Shown here: positions 1 through 10,996 of the stretch, one piece after another
How positions within the stretch are numbered: position 1 is the stretch's first letter
Layout: each line of letters begins with the position of its first letter
NCBI RefSeq assembly: GCF_003268635.1
Contig: NZ_CP029639.1
Coordinates: 2,305,501-2,369,500 of the forward strand
Direction of reading: 5' to 3'
DNA from: Paenibacillus sp. DCT19
GTDB taxonomy: Bacteria; Bacillota; Bacilli; Paenibacillales; Paenibacillaceae
DNA: 64,000 bases
The notes under the pieces: model-generated
The model's input: the letters and a program-made list of their open reading frames with translations, nothing else
Told to the model about the DNA's origin: nothing
The model's database searches: none
Made by a program: the position numbers and the translations under genes

Positions 1-903
<903 letters not shown>

Positions 904-950
904 GTAGTTGACTTGATATTTATTAAATAATGCAATACGATTTTTCATAC

Positions 951-1000
951 AAACGATTAGTGAAATTTTCCGATTTCATCGACTAATCGTTTGTTTTTTT
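951..1000 (+). terminator. Rho-independent terminator after nrdJ
   Basis: The arms AAACGATTAGT (951-961) and ACTAATCGTTT (982-992) are perfectly complementary and are followed by a run of T to 1000. It ends the reductase transcript before the HAD gene. Confidence 0.85.
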
Positions 1001-1107
1001 GTTGTTAGGGCGTATGATGAGAAATACATGTGAAACGCATGGAGGTAGGTTTTTTTTGCGGATATATAGAATAGGACATTATAGGGACGTTAATTAGGAG
1101 GGCTTTG

Positions 1108-1758
1108 ATGCTATCATTAATTTTTGATATGGATGGAACGTTGTTTCAGACGGATAAAATATTGGAATCTTCGCTGCATGACACATTTGAGCACCTTAGG
1201 TCACAAGGGTTATGGGATCACGGGACACCTATAGAAAAATACCGCGAGATTATGGGGGTTCCACTGCCGGTCGTTTGGGAGAACTTATTACCTGGTCATT
1301 CTGACAAAATTAGAAATCAGGCCAATGAATGGTTCCATGCGAGATTAATAGAACATATCAGTTCAGGTAAAGGGGCGCTATACCCTGGTGTAGAAGAATT
1401 CTTTCAGTTGTGCAAAGACAGAGAAATTCCGATATACATAGCAAGTAACGGACAGATCGAATACTTGGAATCCATCGTTAGCTACTACCATTTGCATGAA
1501 TGGGTTACGGAAACCTTTAGCATACAACAGATTGAATCGCAGAATAAGTCAGATCTTGTACGAACAATCATACAGAAGTATAAGATCACCCAGGGGATTG
1601 TCATTGGCGATCGATTGTCCGATATCAAAGCAGCCAAGGAAAATGGATTGAGGTCTATTGGGTGCAATTTCGATTTTGCTCAGCCTGATGAGTTAGCACA
1701 AGCCGATCGTGTGATTAATAGCCTGATGGAATTAAAAACCGAAATAGATAAAGCATAG
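1108..1758 (+). CDS. HAD-family phosphatase (phosphoglycolate phosphatase-like)
   Basis: A 216-residue haloacid dehalogenase hydrolase. Motif I is FDMDGTLF near the N-terminus, with the nucleophile Asp and the Asp two residues later. Motif II is the Ser/Asn of IYIASNG. Motif IV is GDRLSDIKAAK, which supplies the Mg2+-binding acids. The helical segment between motifs I and II fits a C1-cap phosphatase such as phosphoglycolate phosphatase or beta-phosphoglucomutase. The substrate cannot be told from sequence. The ATG at 1108 is preferred because AGGAGGG (1096-1102) is well spaced from it, whereas the in-frame TTG at 1105 is too close. It is monocistronic, between a terminator and a long non-coding gap. 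Confidence 0.85.
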   Translation: MLSLIFDMDGTLFQTDKILESSLHDTFEHLRSQGLWDHGTPIEKYREIMGVPLPVVWENLLPGHSDKIRNQANEWFHARLIEHISSGKGALYPGVEEFFQLCKDREIPIYIASNGQIEYLESIVSYYHLHEWVTETFSIQQIESQNKSDLVRTIIQKYKITQGIVIGDRLSDIKAAKENGLRSIGCNFDFAQPDELAQADRVINSLMELKTEIDKA

Positions 1759-1955
1759 AACAGGAACGATGCAGTAAATAGATTAAAGGAAAATGGAAAT
1801 GCAAATGTTGGATTGTCAAGAACCCTAATGATTTAAGCTCTGTTATAGTTATTAATTGTAAAAAATACCCTATTCAGCGCTTGAGTCCTAGGCTTCGAGA
1901 TGCATTTATGAGCAAAACTTTCAATCCGGCGAAAGATAGGTTTATAATGGTTAGT

Positions 1956-1983
1956 GGCTGCTGAGTAAGTCGGCAGCCTTTTT
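1956..1983 (+). terminator. Terminator-like hairpin
   Basis: GGCTGC (1956-1961) pairs with GCAGCC (1973-1978), extended by wobble pairs, followed by TTTTT. It lies about 200 bases after the HAD gene and 450 before the acyltransferase, so it could end the HAD transcript or a small RNA. Confidence 0.5.
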
Positions 1984-2237
1984 CCATGGATTACATGTTT
2001 CATAATCGTAAAGTAGAGGGAACCTCTCGTCTGGCGATGCAAGGTAATATTCTCCAATCTAATAAAAGCACTGTATTAAGCTACAAATATAGAGTATGAT
2101 TTTACAGCTGTAGAAGCTTGGGAGGTAAAGTTACATCGTTTTAATCTGTTGTAACTGTTCTTGTAAATTCTGCCGAATGGATCGAGCGTATACTGTTAGG
2201 TAAACGCATTGCACGATCAGACGAATCTGACTATGTT

Positions 2238-2252
2238 ATCCACGTCGTGGAT
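2238..2252. promoter_or_regulatory. Perfect 15-base palindrome, possible operator
   Basis: ATCCACG-T-CGTGGAT is a perfect 7-1-7 inverted repeat followed by an AT-rich TAATAATATTAATAATA stretch. This arrangement is typical of a regulator site, but no specific regulator is recognised. Confidence 0.35.
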
Positions 2253-2434
2253 TAATAATATTAATAATATAGATGCAACGAAGAAGACACGTTACACGTC
2301 TTCTTCATGTGGAAATGAAAGATGAAAGGTGCAATACGTATGTTAAAGACAACGAGAACCAGTACCACTGCGAGCTTCAAATTGCCCCAGACAGCGAAGA
2401 TGTCAACTTGCATAAGTAAGGAGGGGCACAGCAT

Positions 2435-4507
2435 ATGTCACAACCTTTGAGTAGCAAGCGCCATATGAATGGATTGGATGGTTTACGAGCCATCGCGGTG
2501 CTTGGAGTAATTGCGTATCATCTGAATTTAGATTTTATCCCTGGTGGTCTGCTCGGTGTGGGGATATTCTTCGTACTATCGGGTTACTTAATCACAGATA
2601 TTCTCCTGACACAATGGAAAGAGCATGGCCGTATTTTACTCGGTGATTTTTGGATAAGACGGGTGAGGAGGCTGTTGCCCGGCATGCTGACGATGACAGC
2701 GGTTGTAATGATCTGGCTGCTCTGCACCGATCCTTCCCGATTGGCCGCTCTTCGTGGCGACATTGTCGCAGGGGTGTTATACATAAGCAATTGGTGGTAT
2801 ATCTTTCATCATGTATCCTATTTCGAAAGCTTTGGGCCACCGTCCCCATTTGGTCATTTCTGGTCATTAGCTGTAGAAGAGCAGTTCTACATTGTGTGGC
2901 CTTTATTGATGGTCGCGGCAATTGTTTTATTCAAACGTAAGGGATGGCTCGTTGTCTTTATTGTGGTATTGGCTGAATTATCAGCGGGGGCAATGGCAAT
3001 CATGTACAACCCGGATTTGGATCCGAGCCGTGTCTATTATGGAACGGATACACGTGCGTTTGCACTATTAGCGGGTGCTGCTCTAGCTGTAGTCTGGCCG
3101 AGCCGGAAGTTGTCTTCGTCACTTGCCAGTGGTAATCGAGTAGGCATGGATGCTGCAGGTATCGCTGCTCTGTTGCTGTTAATCTATATGATGCTGAATA
3201 CGAGTGAGTACGATTCTTCGCTGTATCAGGGGGGAATGATTATTCAAGCGATTGCAACGACGATTTTGGTTGCTGTACTCGCACACCCTTCGTCGTTCCT
3301 AGCACGGATCATTGGTGCTAAGCCATTACGATGGATCGGTGAGCGGTCATATGGGTTATATCTATGGCATTATCCGGTTATCGTGCTGACGACTCCATCG
3401 ATAGATACAGGTGGTGTGCACCCTGTGCGCATGACTCTACAGGTGCTGGCAACCGTAGTTCTGGCATCACTATCTCTTAAATATATTGAAAATCCTATTC
3501 GGTATAACGGATTTCGTAATGCGTTATCCAATATGTGGGGAAGAGGTCATCATAGGCATGGAGTTTCCCATGTGTGGTGGAAACGGTCAGCTCTCGTGCT
3601 CTCCACGCTTCTAATCGTTGTAACGGTGTCACAGATGATGATTACCTCTGAAGCGAATTCAGATTCCCATTCGGTGTCCATGTCGACCACGCTCAACAGC
3701 GATCATTCGGTTACGGAAGAGAAGGGACAGGATGTCGTGCCAGCGACGGTTGCTCCGTCAGATACAGGCAACAAGCATGATCCGAAGACAGATAAGCCGG
3801 CTACAGGGGCGGACGATCATTCAGGCAAGAATGACACACCAGCCCAATCGCCAGATTCGTCTTCCAAGCCTGAGGAGCAAGTAACGGATGGCGGCAAAGA
3901 GACACCTCAGGATCATCAAGCTAGTGCTGGAGATTCCGCAGACGATACGGGAGATTCTACCGATCAAGCTACCCCGTCACCCGAGGAATCGGATCATACA
4001 TCCGATGAACCGAAAGGCGAAACAGATTCACCAGCTACAGATGAGAAAATCCGTTATACAATCATCGGAGATTCAGTCATTCTTGACGCCAAGCCTTATC
4101 TGGAACAGACGATGACAGGTGTGCATGTAGATGGTCATGTGGGTCGTCAGATGTGGCAGGCTGCGGATGTATTAAGTGAATTGAAAAAGAACAATCAAAT
4201 GGGCAGCCAGGTTGTATTGGAACTTGGCACGAACGGGTCTTTTAACTCCAAAAATCTAAAGTCAGTTCTTGAATTTTTGAAGGACGAGGAACATGTGTAT
4301 CTAGTTACGGTACGCGTGCCTCGACCTTGGGAGCGGACAGTGAATAAAGCATTGAACGAGGCGGCGACAGAGTATAACAATGTCTCGCTCATTGATTGGA
4401 ACGCAGCGAGTGAAGGGCAAGATGCTTATTTTGAAAAAGATGGCGTACATCTCACGGCTAAAGGCTCAGAAGCCTTTGCTGCACTCGTGAAAAATAGCAT
4501 CAAATAA
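2435..4507 (+). CDS. OatA-like membrane O-acyltransferase with SGNH domain
   Basis: 690 residues. The N-terminal half is an acyltransferase-3 membrane domain of about 10 segments, with the family signature GLDGLRAIAVLGVIAYH and a VAIFF-like GVGIFFVLSGYLITD. A hydrophilic Ser/Asp/Thr-rich linker of about 120 residues follows. The C-terminal SGNH-type esterase/transferase domain has the GDSV block (YTIIGDSVILDA), an ELGTNGSF block and the catalytic-type DGVHLTAKG near the end. This is the architecture of OatA, which O-acetylates peptidoglycan muramic acid and gives lysozyme resistance; other wall-glycan targets are possible. The start is supported by AAGGAGGGG at 2418-2426. A terminator follows, so it appears to be transcribed alone. 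Confidence 0.85.
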   Translation: MSQPLSSKRHMNGLDGLRAIAVLGVIAYHLNLDFIPGGLLGVGIFFVLSGYLITDILLTQWKEHGRILLGDFWIRRVRRLLPGMLTMTAVVMIWLLCTDPSRLAALRGDIVAGVLYISNWWYIFHHVSYFESFGPPSPFGHFWSLAVEEQFYIVWPLLMVAAIVLFKRKGWLVVFIVVLAELSAGAMAIMYNPDLDPSRVYYGTDTRAFALLAGAALAVVWPSRKLSSSLASGNRVGMDAAGIAALLLLIYMMLNTSEYDSSLYQGGMIIQAIATTILVAVLAHPSSFLARIIGAKPLRWIGERSYGLYLWHYPVIVLTTPSIDTGGVHPVRMTLQVLATVVLASLSLKYIENPIRYNGFRNALSNMWGRGHHRHGVSHVWWKRSALVLSTLLIVVTVSQMMITSEANSDSHSVSMSTTLNSDHSVTEEKGQDVVPATVAPSDTGNKHDPKTDKPATGADDHSGKNDTPAQSPDSSSKPEEQVTDGGKETPQDHQASAGDSADDTGDSTDQATPSPEESDHTSDEPKGETDSPATDEKIRYTIIGDSVILDAKPYLEQTMTGVHVDGHVGRQMWQAADVLSELKKNNQMGSQVVLELGTNGSFNSKNLKSVLEFLKDEEHVYLVTVRVPRPWERTVNKALNEAATEYNNVSLIDWNAASEGQDAYFEKDGVHLTAKGSEAFAALVKNSIK

Positions 4508-4603
4508 TTGGCTTGAATGAGCCGATCTGCTTCATATAGGCACTTATTCAATTATTATTTATCTATCATCATTAACCAACGTATCATCGAAAATATACAA
4601 GAA

Positions 4604-4633
4604 ACAGTCCTCCTCGTGAGGGCTGTTTTTTTT
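4604..4633 (+). terminator. Rho-independent terminator after the acyltransferase
   Basis: ACAGTCCTC (4604-4612) pairs with GAGGGCTGT (4618-4626) with one G-T wobble, followed by a T-run to 4633. Confidence 0.85.
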
Positions 4634-4731
4634 GTCAATCAGACGGAAGATAAGTTACATTTCAGCTGTCCATAACGGCAAAAATGGTATTCCTTTACCT
4701 GTAGAGAAAAAGTAAAAATGCACGTCGGAAT

Positions 4732-4758
4732 AATTTTTACTTAATATAAGTAAAAATT
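4732..4758. promoter_or_regulatory. Perfect 12-3-12 palindrome upstream of the esterase promoter
   Basis: AATTTTTACTTA, then ATA, then TAAGTAAAAATT. A further half-site copy (AAGTAAAAAT) sits at 4710-4719. The palindrome ends two bases before the putative -35 hexamer, where activators or repressors commonly bind. The cognate regulator is unknown. Confidence 0.5.
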
Positions 4759-4760
4759 TA

Positions 4761-4790
4761 TTGATTTTTTACTAAAAATAATGATAAATT
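4761..4790 (+). promoter_or_regulatory. Putative promoter of the double-esterase gene
   Basis: TTGATT (4761-4766), an 18-base spacer and TAAATT (4785-4790). The hexamers are imperfect in an AT-rich stretch, so placement is tentative. It puts transcription start just upstream of the cre site. Confidence 0.4.
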
Positions 4791-4802
4791 AGTGGTGTTC
4801 AA

Positions 4803-4817
4803 TTGTAAACGTTCTCA
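4803..4817 (+). promoter_or_regulatory. cre site (CcpA operator), full consensus match
   Basis: TTGTAAACGTTCTCA agrees with WTGNAANCGNWNNCW at every position. It ends 25 bases before the start codon and would lie at or just after the transcription start, a position where CcpA blocks transcription when glucose is present. Confidence 0.75.
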
Positions 4818-4841
4818 TAAAGTAATCAGGGAGGTTCGTTC

Positions 4842-7800
4842 ATGAAAGATACTAGATCCAAATCCAAGAAAGCTAAGAGAAAGACGATACCCATCGCTGC
4901 TTTATCAGCAGCACTGATGTTAACCTCATCGCCGAGCTTTATTTATGCGGAAACAACAACTGCTGTGCAGGAGGAAACTGTGCAGGGAGAATCTGTACAG
5001 GAGGATGCTACGCAGGAAGAATCGATACAGAGTGAACAACAGGAAGCTGTGGTCAATGATTCATCTGAAACGTTACCCGTTGAACAAGAGTCTGCTACAC
5101 CTGTCACTCCGCAGAACACCCAGCTGAGCAGTCAGTTACTCTCCAGCACTCCGGAGAGCTCACCTGAAGCACAGCAATCTAGATTCTACACAGCAACTTA
5201 TGTGTCCGAGAGCATGAATCAGAAGGAAATGACTTACCGGGTGTACCTTCCAGAAGGATATTACGATAGCACAAGAACGTATCCTGTCGTCTATTTGCTT
5301 CATGGAGAGAACAATACCAGTGAGCAGTTTGAGTCCAGTGGCATTGCAAACAAGCTGGATCAGTGGATGAAGGATGGAACACTTCAGAAAATGATTGTCA
5401 TTATGCCAGACTCCAGCAGAGGCAGCTATTTCGTCAATCAGACGGAAGGTGATGATCAAGGAAACTGGGAAAATATGATTGTGGATGATCTGGTTTCCGT
5501 AGTTGATGGAAAATTCAGAACGATTGATAAACCACAGTACAGAGCAATTACGGGTATTTCCATGGGTGGGTTTGGTGCATTTGTCGTTGGACTTGATCAT
5601 CCGGAGGTGTTTGGTTCCATTGGAAGTCATCGAGCCCCGCTGGGCATGACCATCGCAGGCAAAAATCCAATGGAGCTAATGAAGAGCAAATCAGATGACC
5701 AATTGAAAGCGTATTCCATGTATCTGGACGGTGGTGCGGATGACCCTAATACATATGCAGATAATTCCACGAATGCTATTCACGCTCATCTGCGCTCCAA
5801 ATCCATCTCACACGGCTACCAGATGCGTCCGGGTGATCATACGACGAATCCGCTCGTGGATCTGAATCGTTCTTTGGGTGCTTTCAATTCTAAGTTTGCC
5901 AAAGGCATTCTAACAGGTAGCTTTACGGCTACGCCTCAAGCATTGGGTACCGATACGAATGAGGTTCGTGTAGCCTACACGACTCAACTGGATCGGGCTG
6001 CGGCGCAGCTTTTCCAGAATAATGATACAGATCAGGACTTTGAGTTATCTGTATCCTTGAAGGTGACTAATCCAGCTGGCGAAATCTTGTACAGTGATAC
6101 CAAAAACGCGGGAGACATCGTTACCGGTTCGACTGAATCTAATTTTAGTGACAGTTTTGATATTCCAGTGGATCAGCTGGGGAGCAGCAAAAGTACTACC
6201 GTTTCTCTCCATGCCTCTTTACTTGGCTCCACAATATCCCTGGGTTCCAAACCTCTGATTCGTGTCACGCCAACAGGTACGTTGCCTGAAGATATTCAGA
6301 TTGATCTGCTTGGGGATTGGAAATTCAAAAAAGATTCGTATCCAGGGCCATCCCTACATGGAGAAGCTGAAAATGTGGACACGACGGATTGGGCAACAGT
6401 GCAACCAGGTCTGGATTGGTGGACAGACGGCTTCGGCGGTTATGAGGGGCTGAATAATTACTTTGGAGCTGCTTGGTATCAGAAGACATTTTTTGTTCCT
6501 GAAGATTTCCCGGATCAGGATCTGACCTTGATGGCCGGCAAAATCGATGATGCTGACATCACCTATATTAATGGAGTTAAAGTAGGAGAGACGGGATTCG
6601 TGAACGGTGTCTATAAATCATCTTTCTGGGCAGCATCGCGTGAATATAAAATCCCGAGTAATCTGCTGAAACGGGGTCAGGTCAATACGATAGCCGTGTA
6701 CATGCTTAACGATAACGGCGGCGGGGGCTGGTATTCCGGGCCGATAGGCATTTACACGAAAGCGGCGATGCAAAAAATTAAAAACTTACCTTCTGAGGTA
6801 CCTAGTGAGAACGAAGTAACGACAGTGAAGGCGTTTGCGGCTAAGCAGTACCAGGCAATAGATCAGAAAAATCTGACTGTCTACGCAGAAACATTGTCGG
6901 CTAAATATTTTGAGAAAGGCGTTGATAAACTGAAGCTACTGGAACAACGGCAACAGTGGACCAAAGATTATGCAACAATCAAAACCAAGATCAACAATCC
7001 GTATGTGTTTACACTGGATAACCGTTACTTGTATACGGCTGAAGTTGTCATAACAGGAACCACAGCAGATGGAACCGAGAAGATACTTCAACAGGGAACG
7101 ATATCTCAATATTATCAGCAGGAGCACGGTAAACTTCGAGAAACAGGTGATCAGAAACTGTTCTTCGTGACTGAGTTTTATTCAGAAAGTGCGAAGCGGA
7201 CGGTTAAATATAGAGTCTATCTGCCGCAGAGCTATTTGACGAATCCAGACAAGCGTTATTCTAGTGTGTATTTACTTCACCAGTTCAACAGTGATAGTGA
7301 GTCCTATGAGATCGACAAAATCGATCAGATTTTGAACAAGGAGATCGCTGCAGGACGATCCAAGGATATGATTGTTGTTATGCCTGACTCTTCCGGAATG
7401 AGTTGGTGGGTAAATGGTGCAGAGCCTGATGGTGTGAAATGGCAGGATATGGTGGTTAAGGATCTGGTACCGCATGTAGATCAGAAATTCAGAACGATTG
7501 ATGATGCGCGTTACAGAGGAACCTCCGGTGTGTCGATGGGTGGATTCGGCTCCTTCGCGATTGGTTTCCAATACCCGGATCTGTTCTCTTCAGCAGCTAG
7601 TCATATGGGTGCAATTAACTTCACTCAAGCAGGTCAGAATCCAGTTAACATTATTAAATCTTACCCTCTTGAAGCGTTGAAACGATATTCCATTTACTTG
7701 GATTCAGGTAATGAGGATGGGTACAAGTTTGACGTGCCAGTAACGACACTTCACAAGTATTTGAAGGATAATAATGTCGAGCATTATGCCGAGATTCGTG

Positions 7801-9428
7801 ACGGACTGCATGACAGTGCGTTCTACACGAAGTCGATTGACTTGTCGTTCGCTCAGCACAGCAGACACTTTGCTGATGCACATGTTGCAGACGGAGTTTT
7901 GGCGGGAAGCCTTAATATCCAGAACGGAAATAGCAACAAAAAAGTGGCATACCAGGTGACAGCAAAAGACGGATTGAACGCTTATGTAGATAACATTCCG
8001 ACTTCACCTTATGTGAAAAATCAGACCCCAGATCTGCACATCCCTGTCATGCTCGAGCTCGTGAATCAGGCTACAGGGGAGCGAGTTGCCATCCAGCAGG
8101 ATGTACTTCAGGCTCGTAATGGTGGTGTATCGAAAGATGGTACATTAATCATTCCTGCTCTTCAAGATGGGAATTATAGCTTAAAACTGAAAGCTTCGGT
8201 ACTAGATCGCACGTTTACACTTGCTACGGCGAATTATAAGGTGGGTGGTTCAACCGGAGGATCTTCCGGTGATACTGGGGGTAGCTCCACAGGAGGCTCT
8301 TCATCTGGAACACCAGCAGTCACGCCGACTGCACCTGTTATCACACCAGGAGTAGGCACGAGTCCAGGCAATAATGTTAATGGAACAACTACAGTAAGTC
8401 ATGAAGAAGTTGCTGCTGCCCTGGAGAAGCAGACGGATCTGCCGATCAAACTCGCAGAGGGTATCTCACTTGTGCTTCCATATGATGCTTTGAGACAGAT
8501 TGCGTCAGAGCTGGGTTCTGAGTTCAAGTCGTTGAATCTGAAATCAATACCTGTTGCATCCACGGATCAAAATTCAAAGATTGCATCAGCTGGACAGCGT
8601 TTGGGCGGTCAGCTCAAGTCTGCCGGATCGTTCATCAGCTTGGAGATATCTGCTACGCTTGAAGACGGCACAGTGCGCCAGCTGAATCCTACGTTTAGGC
8701 AGCCAGTCCAAATCGAACTTGCAGCGGATGCTGGTACCGATCACCAGCTCGTAGGTGTGTATTACTGGAACGAGAAGGGTGAAGCAGAGTTTAAGCGCAG
8801 CACATGGAATAGCAAGACGGGCATATTTGAAACCCAGATCAACCATTTGGGAACCTATAGCCTGATGACTTTTACGAAGCCATTCAATGACGTTCAGTCC
8901 TCCTCATGGTATAACCGTGCTGTCGAAGTGATGGTTGCTCAGCATATAGTTAAAGGAATCGACGATACGAATTTCGCACCACAAAGTCCTGTGACGAGAG
9001 CAGAGTTCGCCGCGCTGCTTACCCGTATGCTGGGGCTGGAAGAGACTTCGACTACACCGTTTGCTGATGTGTCTGAGGACAAATGGTACGCTTCCTCGGT
9101 TGCAGCTGCTCACCAAGCAGGTATTATCAACGGTATGTCTGATGTGGCTTTTGAACCAAACAGACAGATTACACGAGAACAGATGGCTGTAATGACCTAT
9201 AATGCACTGCAAAAGCTGTACCCAGACGAAAGTGGAACCGGTAATCATGCATTGGCTGGATTCACAGATGGAGAAGATATTCAACCATGGGCACAACAGC
9301 AAATGTCTGCACTTGTACAGCTTGGATTAATTAAGGGTAATGGTAAGTCTATCAAGCCTCAGGGTGCAGCAACTCGGGTTGAAGCTGTGCAGGTGTTATT
9401 GAACCTAATGGAACATAAGCGTGAGTAG
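4842..9428 (+). CDS. Secreted SLH-anchored protein with two esterase domains
   Basis: 1528 residues. A basic N-terminus and hydrophobic segment (about 1-37) form a signal peptide, followed by a Gln/Glu/Val-rich spacer. Esterase domain 1 (about 114-345) belongs to the putative-esterase alpha/beta-hydrolase family, with nucleophile S240 in GISMGGFG and likely His333. Next comes a GH2/jelly-roll-like domain (about 484-642) with paired tryptophans, then a probable NTF2-like segment (about 660-770). Esterase domain 2 (about 774-1030) has S898 in GVSMGGFG and likely His990. A Gly/Ser linker (1135-1165) and a domain of the kind seen in other S-layer proteins precede three SLH repeats (starting near 1348, 1407 and 1474). 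The protein should be held on secondary cell-wall polymer and remove acyl or feruloyl esters from plant glycans; the true substrate is unknown. GGGAGG precedes the ATG. Confidence 0.88.
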   Translation: MKDTRSKSKKAKRKTIPIAALSAALMLTSSPSFIYAETTTAVQEETVQGESVQEDATQEESIQSEQQEAVVNDSSETLPVEQESATPVTPQNTQLSSQLLSSTPESSPEAQQSRFYTATYVSESMNQKEMTYRVYLPEGYYDSTRTYPVVYLLHGENNTSEQFESSGIANKLDQWMKDGTLQKMIVIMPDSSRGSYFVNQTEGDDQGNWENMIVDDLVSVVDGKFRTIDKPQYRAITGISMGGFGAFVVGLDHPEVFGSIGSHRAPLGMTIAGKNPMELMKSKSDDQLKAYSMYLDGGADDPNTYADNSTNAIHAHLRSKSISHGYQMRPGDHTTNPLVDLNRSLGAFNSKFAKGILTGSFTATPQALGTDTNEVRVAYTTQLDRAAAQLFQNNDTDQDFELSVSLKVTNPAGEILYSDTKNAGDIVTGSTESNFSDSFDIPVDQLGSSKSTTVSLHASLLGSTISLGSKPLIRVTPTGTLPEDIQIDLLGDWKFKKDSYPGPSLHGEAENVDTTDWATVQPGLDWWTDGFGGYEGLNNYFGAAWYQKTFFVPEDFPDQDLTLMAGKIDDADITYINGVKVGETGFVNGVYKSSFWAASREYKIPSNLLKRGQVNTIAVYMLNDNGGGGWYSGPIGIYTKAAMQKIKNLPSEVPSENEVTTVKAFAAKQYQAIDQKNLTVYAETLSAKYFEKGVDKLKLLEQRQQWTKDYATIKTKINNPYVFTLDNRYLYTAEVVITGTTADGTEKILQQGTISQYYQQEHGKLRETGDQKLFFVTEFYSESAKRTVKYRVYLPQSYLTNPDKRYSSVYLLHQFNSDSESYEIDKIDQILNKEIAAGRSKDMIVVMPDSSGMSWWVNGAEPDGVKWQDMVVKDLVPHVDQKFRTIDDARYRGTSGVSMGGFGSFAIGFQYPDLFSSAASHMGAINFTQAGQNPVNIIKSYPLEALKRYSIYLDSGNEDGYKFDVPVTTLHKYLKDNNVEHYAEIRDGLHDSAFYTKSIDLSFAQHSRHFADAHVADGVLAGSLNIQNGNSNKKVAYQVTAKDGLNAYVDNIPTSPYVKNQTPDLHIPVMLELVNQATGERVAIQQDVLQARNGGVSKDGTLIIPALQDGNYSLKLKASVLDRTFTLATANYKVGGSTGGSSGDTGGSSTGGSSSGTPAVTPTAPVITPGVGTSPGNNVNGTTTVSHEEVAAALEKQTDLPIKLAEGISLVLPYDALRQIASELGSEFKSLNLKSIPVASTDQNSKIASAGQRLGGQLKSAGSFISLEISATLEDGTVRQLNPTFRQPVQIELAADAGTDHQLVGVYYWNEKGEAEFKRSTWNSKTGIFETQINHLGTYSLMTFTKPFNDVQSSSWYNRAVEVMVAQHIVKGIDDTNFAPQSPVTRAEFAALLTRMLGLEETSTTPFADVSEDKWYASSVAAAHQAGIINGMSDVAFEPNRQITREQMAVMTYNALQKLYPDESGTGNHALAGFTDGEDIQPWAQQQMSALVQLGLIKGNGKSIKPQGAATRVEAVQVLLNLMEHKRE

Positions 9429-9512
9429 AAGCCTAAGTAGTTGCCTATGTAACAGCCTACGTAACAGCTAATTAATAGCTAGGTCATAATCTAAAAGCAT
9501 CAAATAAGTATA

Positions 9513-9551
9513 ACCTTCTGCTCGCGACTAACGCGGGCTGAAGGTTTTTTT
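9513..9551 (+). terminator. Rho-independent terminator after the esterase gene
   Basis: A long hairpin with ACCTTC/GAAGGT outer arms and CGCG/CGCG inner arms around ACTAA, followed by T7. The bases between the stop codon and the hairpin contain short imperfect repeats of GCCTAYGTAACA. Confidence 0.9.
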
Positions 9552-9762
9552 CATCACATTGAAAATTGCTACTGTGGATGGATACCTGAGAATCTATATG
9601 TAATTGTTGGGCATCGAAGCAGACATCTGATACACTAATGAACAGGTAAATTGAAATTGTGATGATCTCGCTGAATCAGCAACAGGCTGACATAGTCGGA
9701 AGTTGCAGGGGTGTTCTTGATGAAGCGATGTGGGTCATAGCTGGAAGAAAGGAACGTTATGA

Positions 9763-10800
<1,038 letters not shown>

Positions 10801-10867
10801 TATGAAATCAACAATACCTCGAGTTAATCTCATGATATGGTTGATCTCTTGATTAGAATGAATACCA

Positions 10868-10915
10868 CCACAAGAAGCCATGAACTCCGATCTGGAGGGT
10901 CATGGCTTCTTGTGG
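10868..10915. terminator. Strong hairpin between convergent genes
   Basis: A perfect 16-bp stem, arms 10868-10883 and 10900-10915, with a 16-base loop. There is no good T-run on either side, but the position between the convergent LacI and monooxygenase genes fits a bidirectional transcription stop. Confidence 0.6.
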
Positions 10916-10996
10916 GTATAACGTAATGATGATTGTATGAGGCGGTGCTGCCGTATTCAGCTCGTAATAGACCAGCAGACCGTCTTACTCCCTTAT

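Larger units (their letters stand above)
1759..2434. other. Long non-coding region with three inverted repeats
   Basis: 676 bases without a convincing gene. It holds a G/C hairpin with a T5 tail (1956-1983), a perfect 7-1-7 palindrome (2238-2252) and a perfect 9-bp hairpin with a 9-base loop and no T-run (2280-2306). A 42-codon frame from 2322 runs into the next gene and lacks a good ribosome site, so it is not called. I compared the stretch with riboswitch classes I know (c-di-AMP, c-di-GMP, SAM, T-box, cobalamin, Mg) and could not match it. It may be the leader or control region of the acyltransferase gene. Confidence 0.5.

Noticed and set aside
1833..2057. Minus-strand frame of 74 codons
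   Set aside because: It covers the hairpin region, has no ribosome site and no protein-like features.
1860..2070. Riboswitch (c-di-AMP or c-di-GMP type)
   Set aside because: Short similarities such as GAGGGAACC and CGAAAG occur, but the order of conserved blocks does not match either class.
2322..2450. A 42-codon frame before the acyltransferase, possibly a leader peptide
   Set aside because: No convincing ribosome site, overlap with the next gene start and no recognisable composition or regulatory codons.
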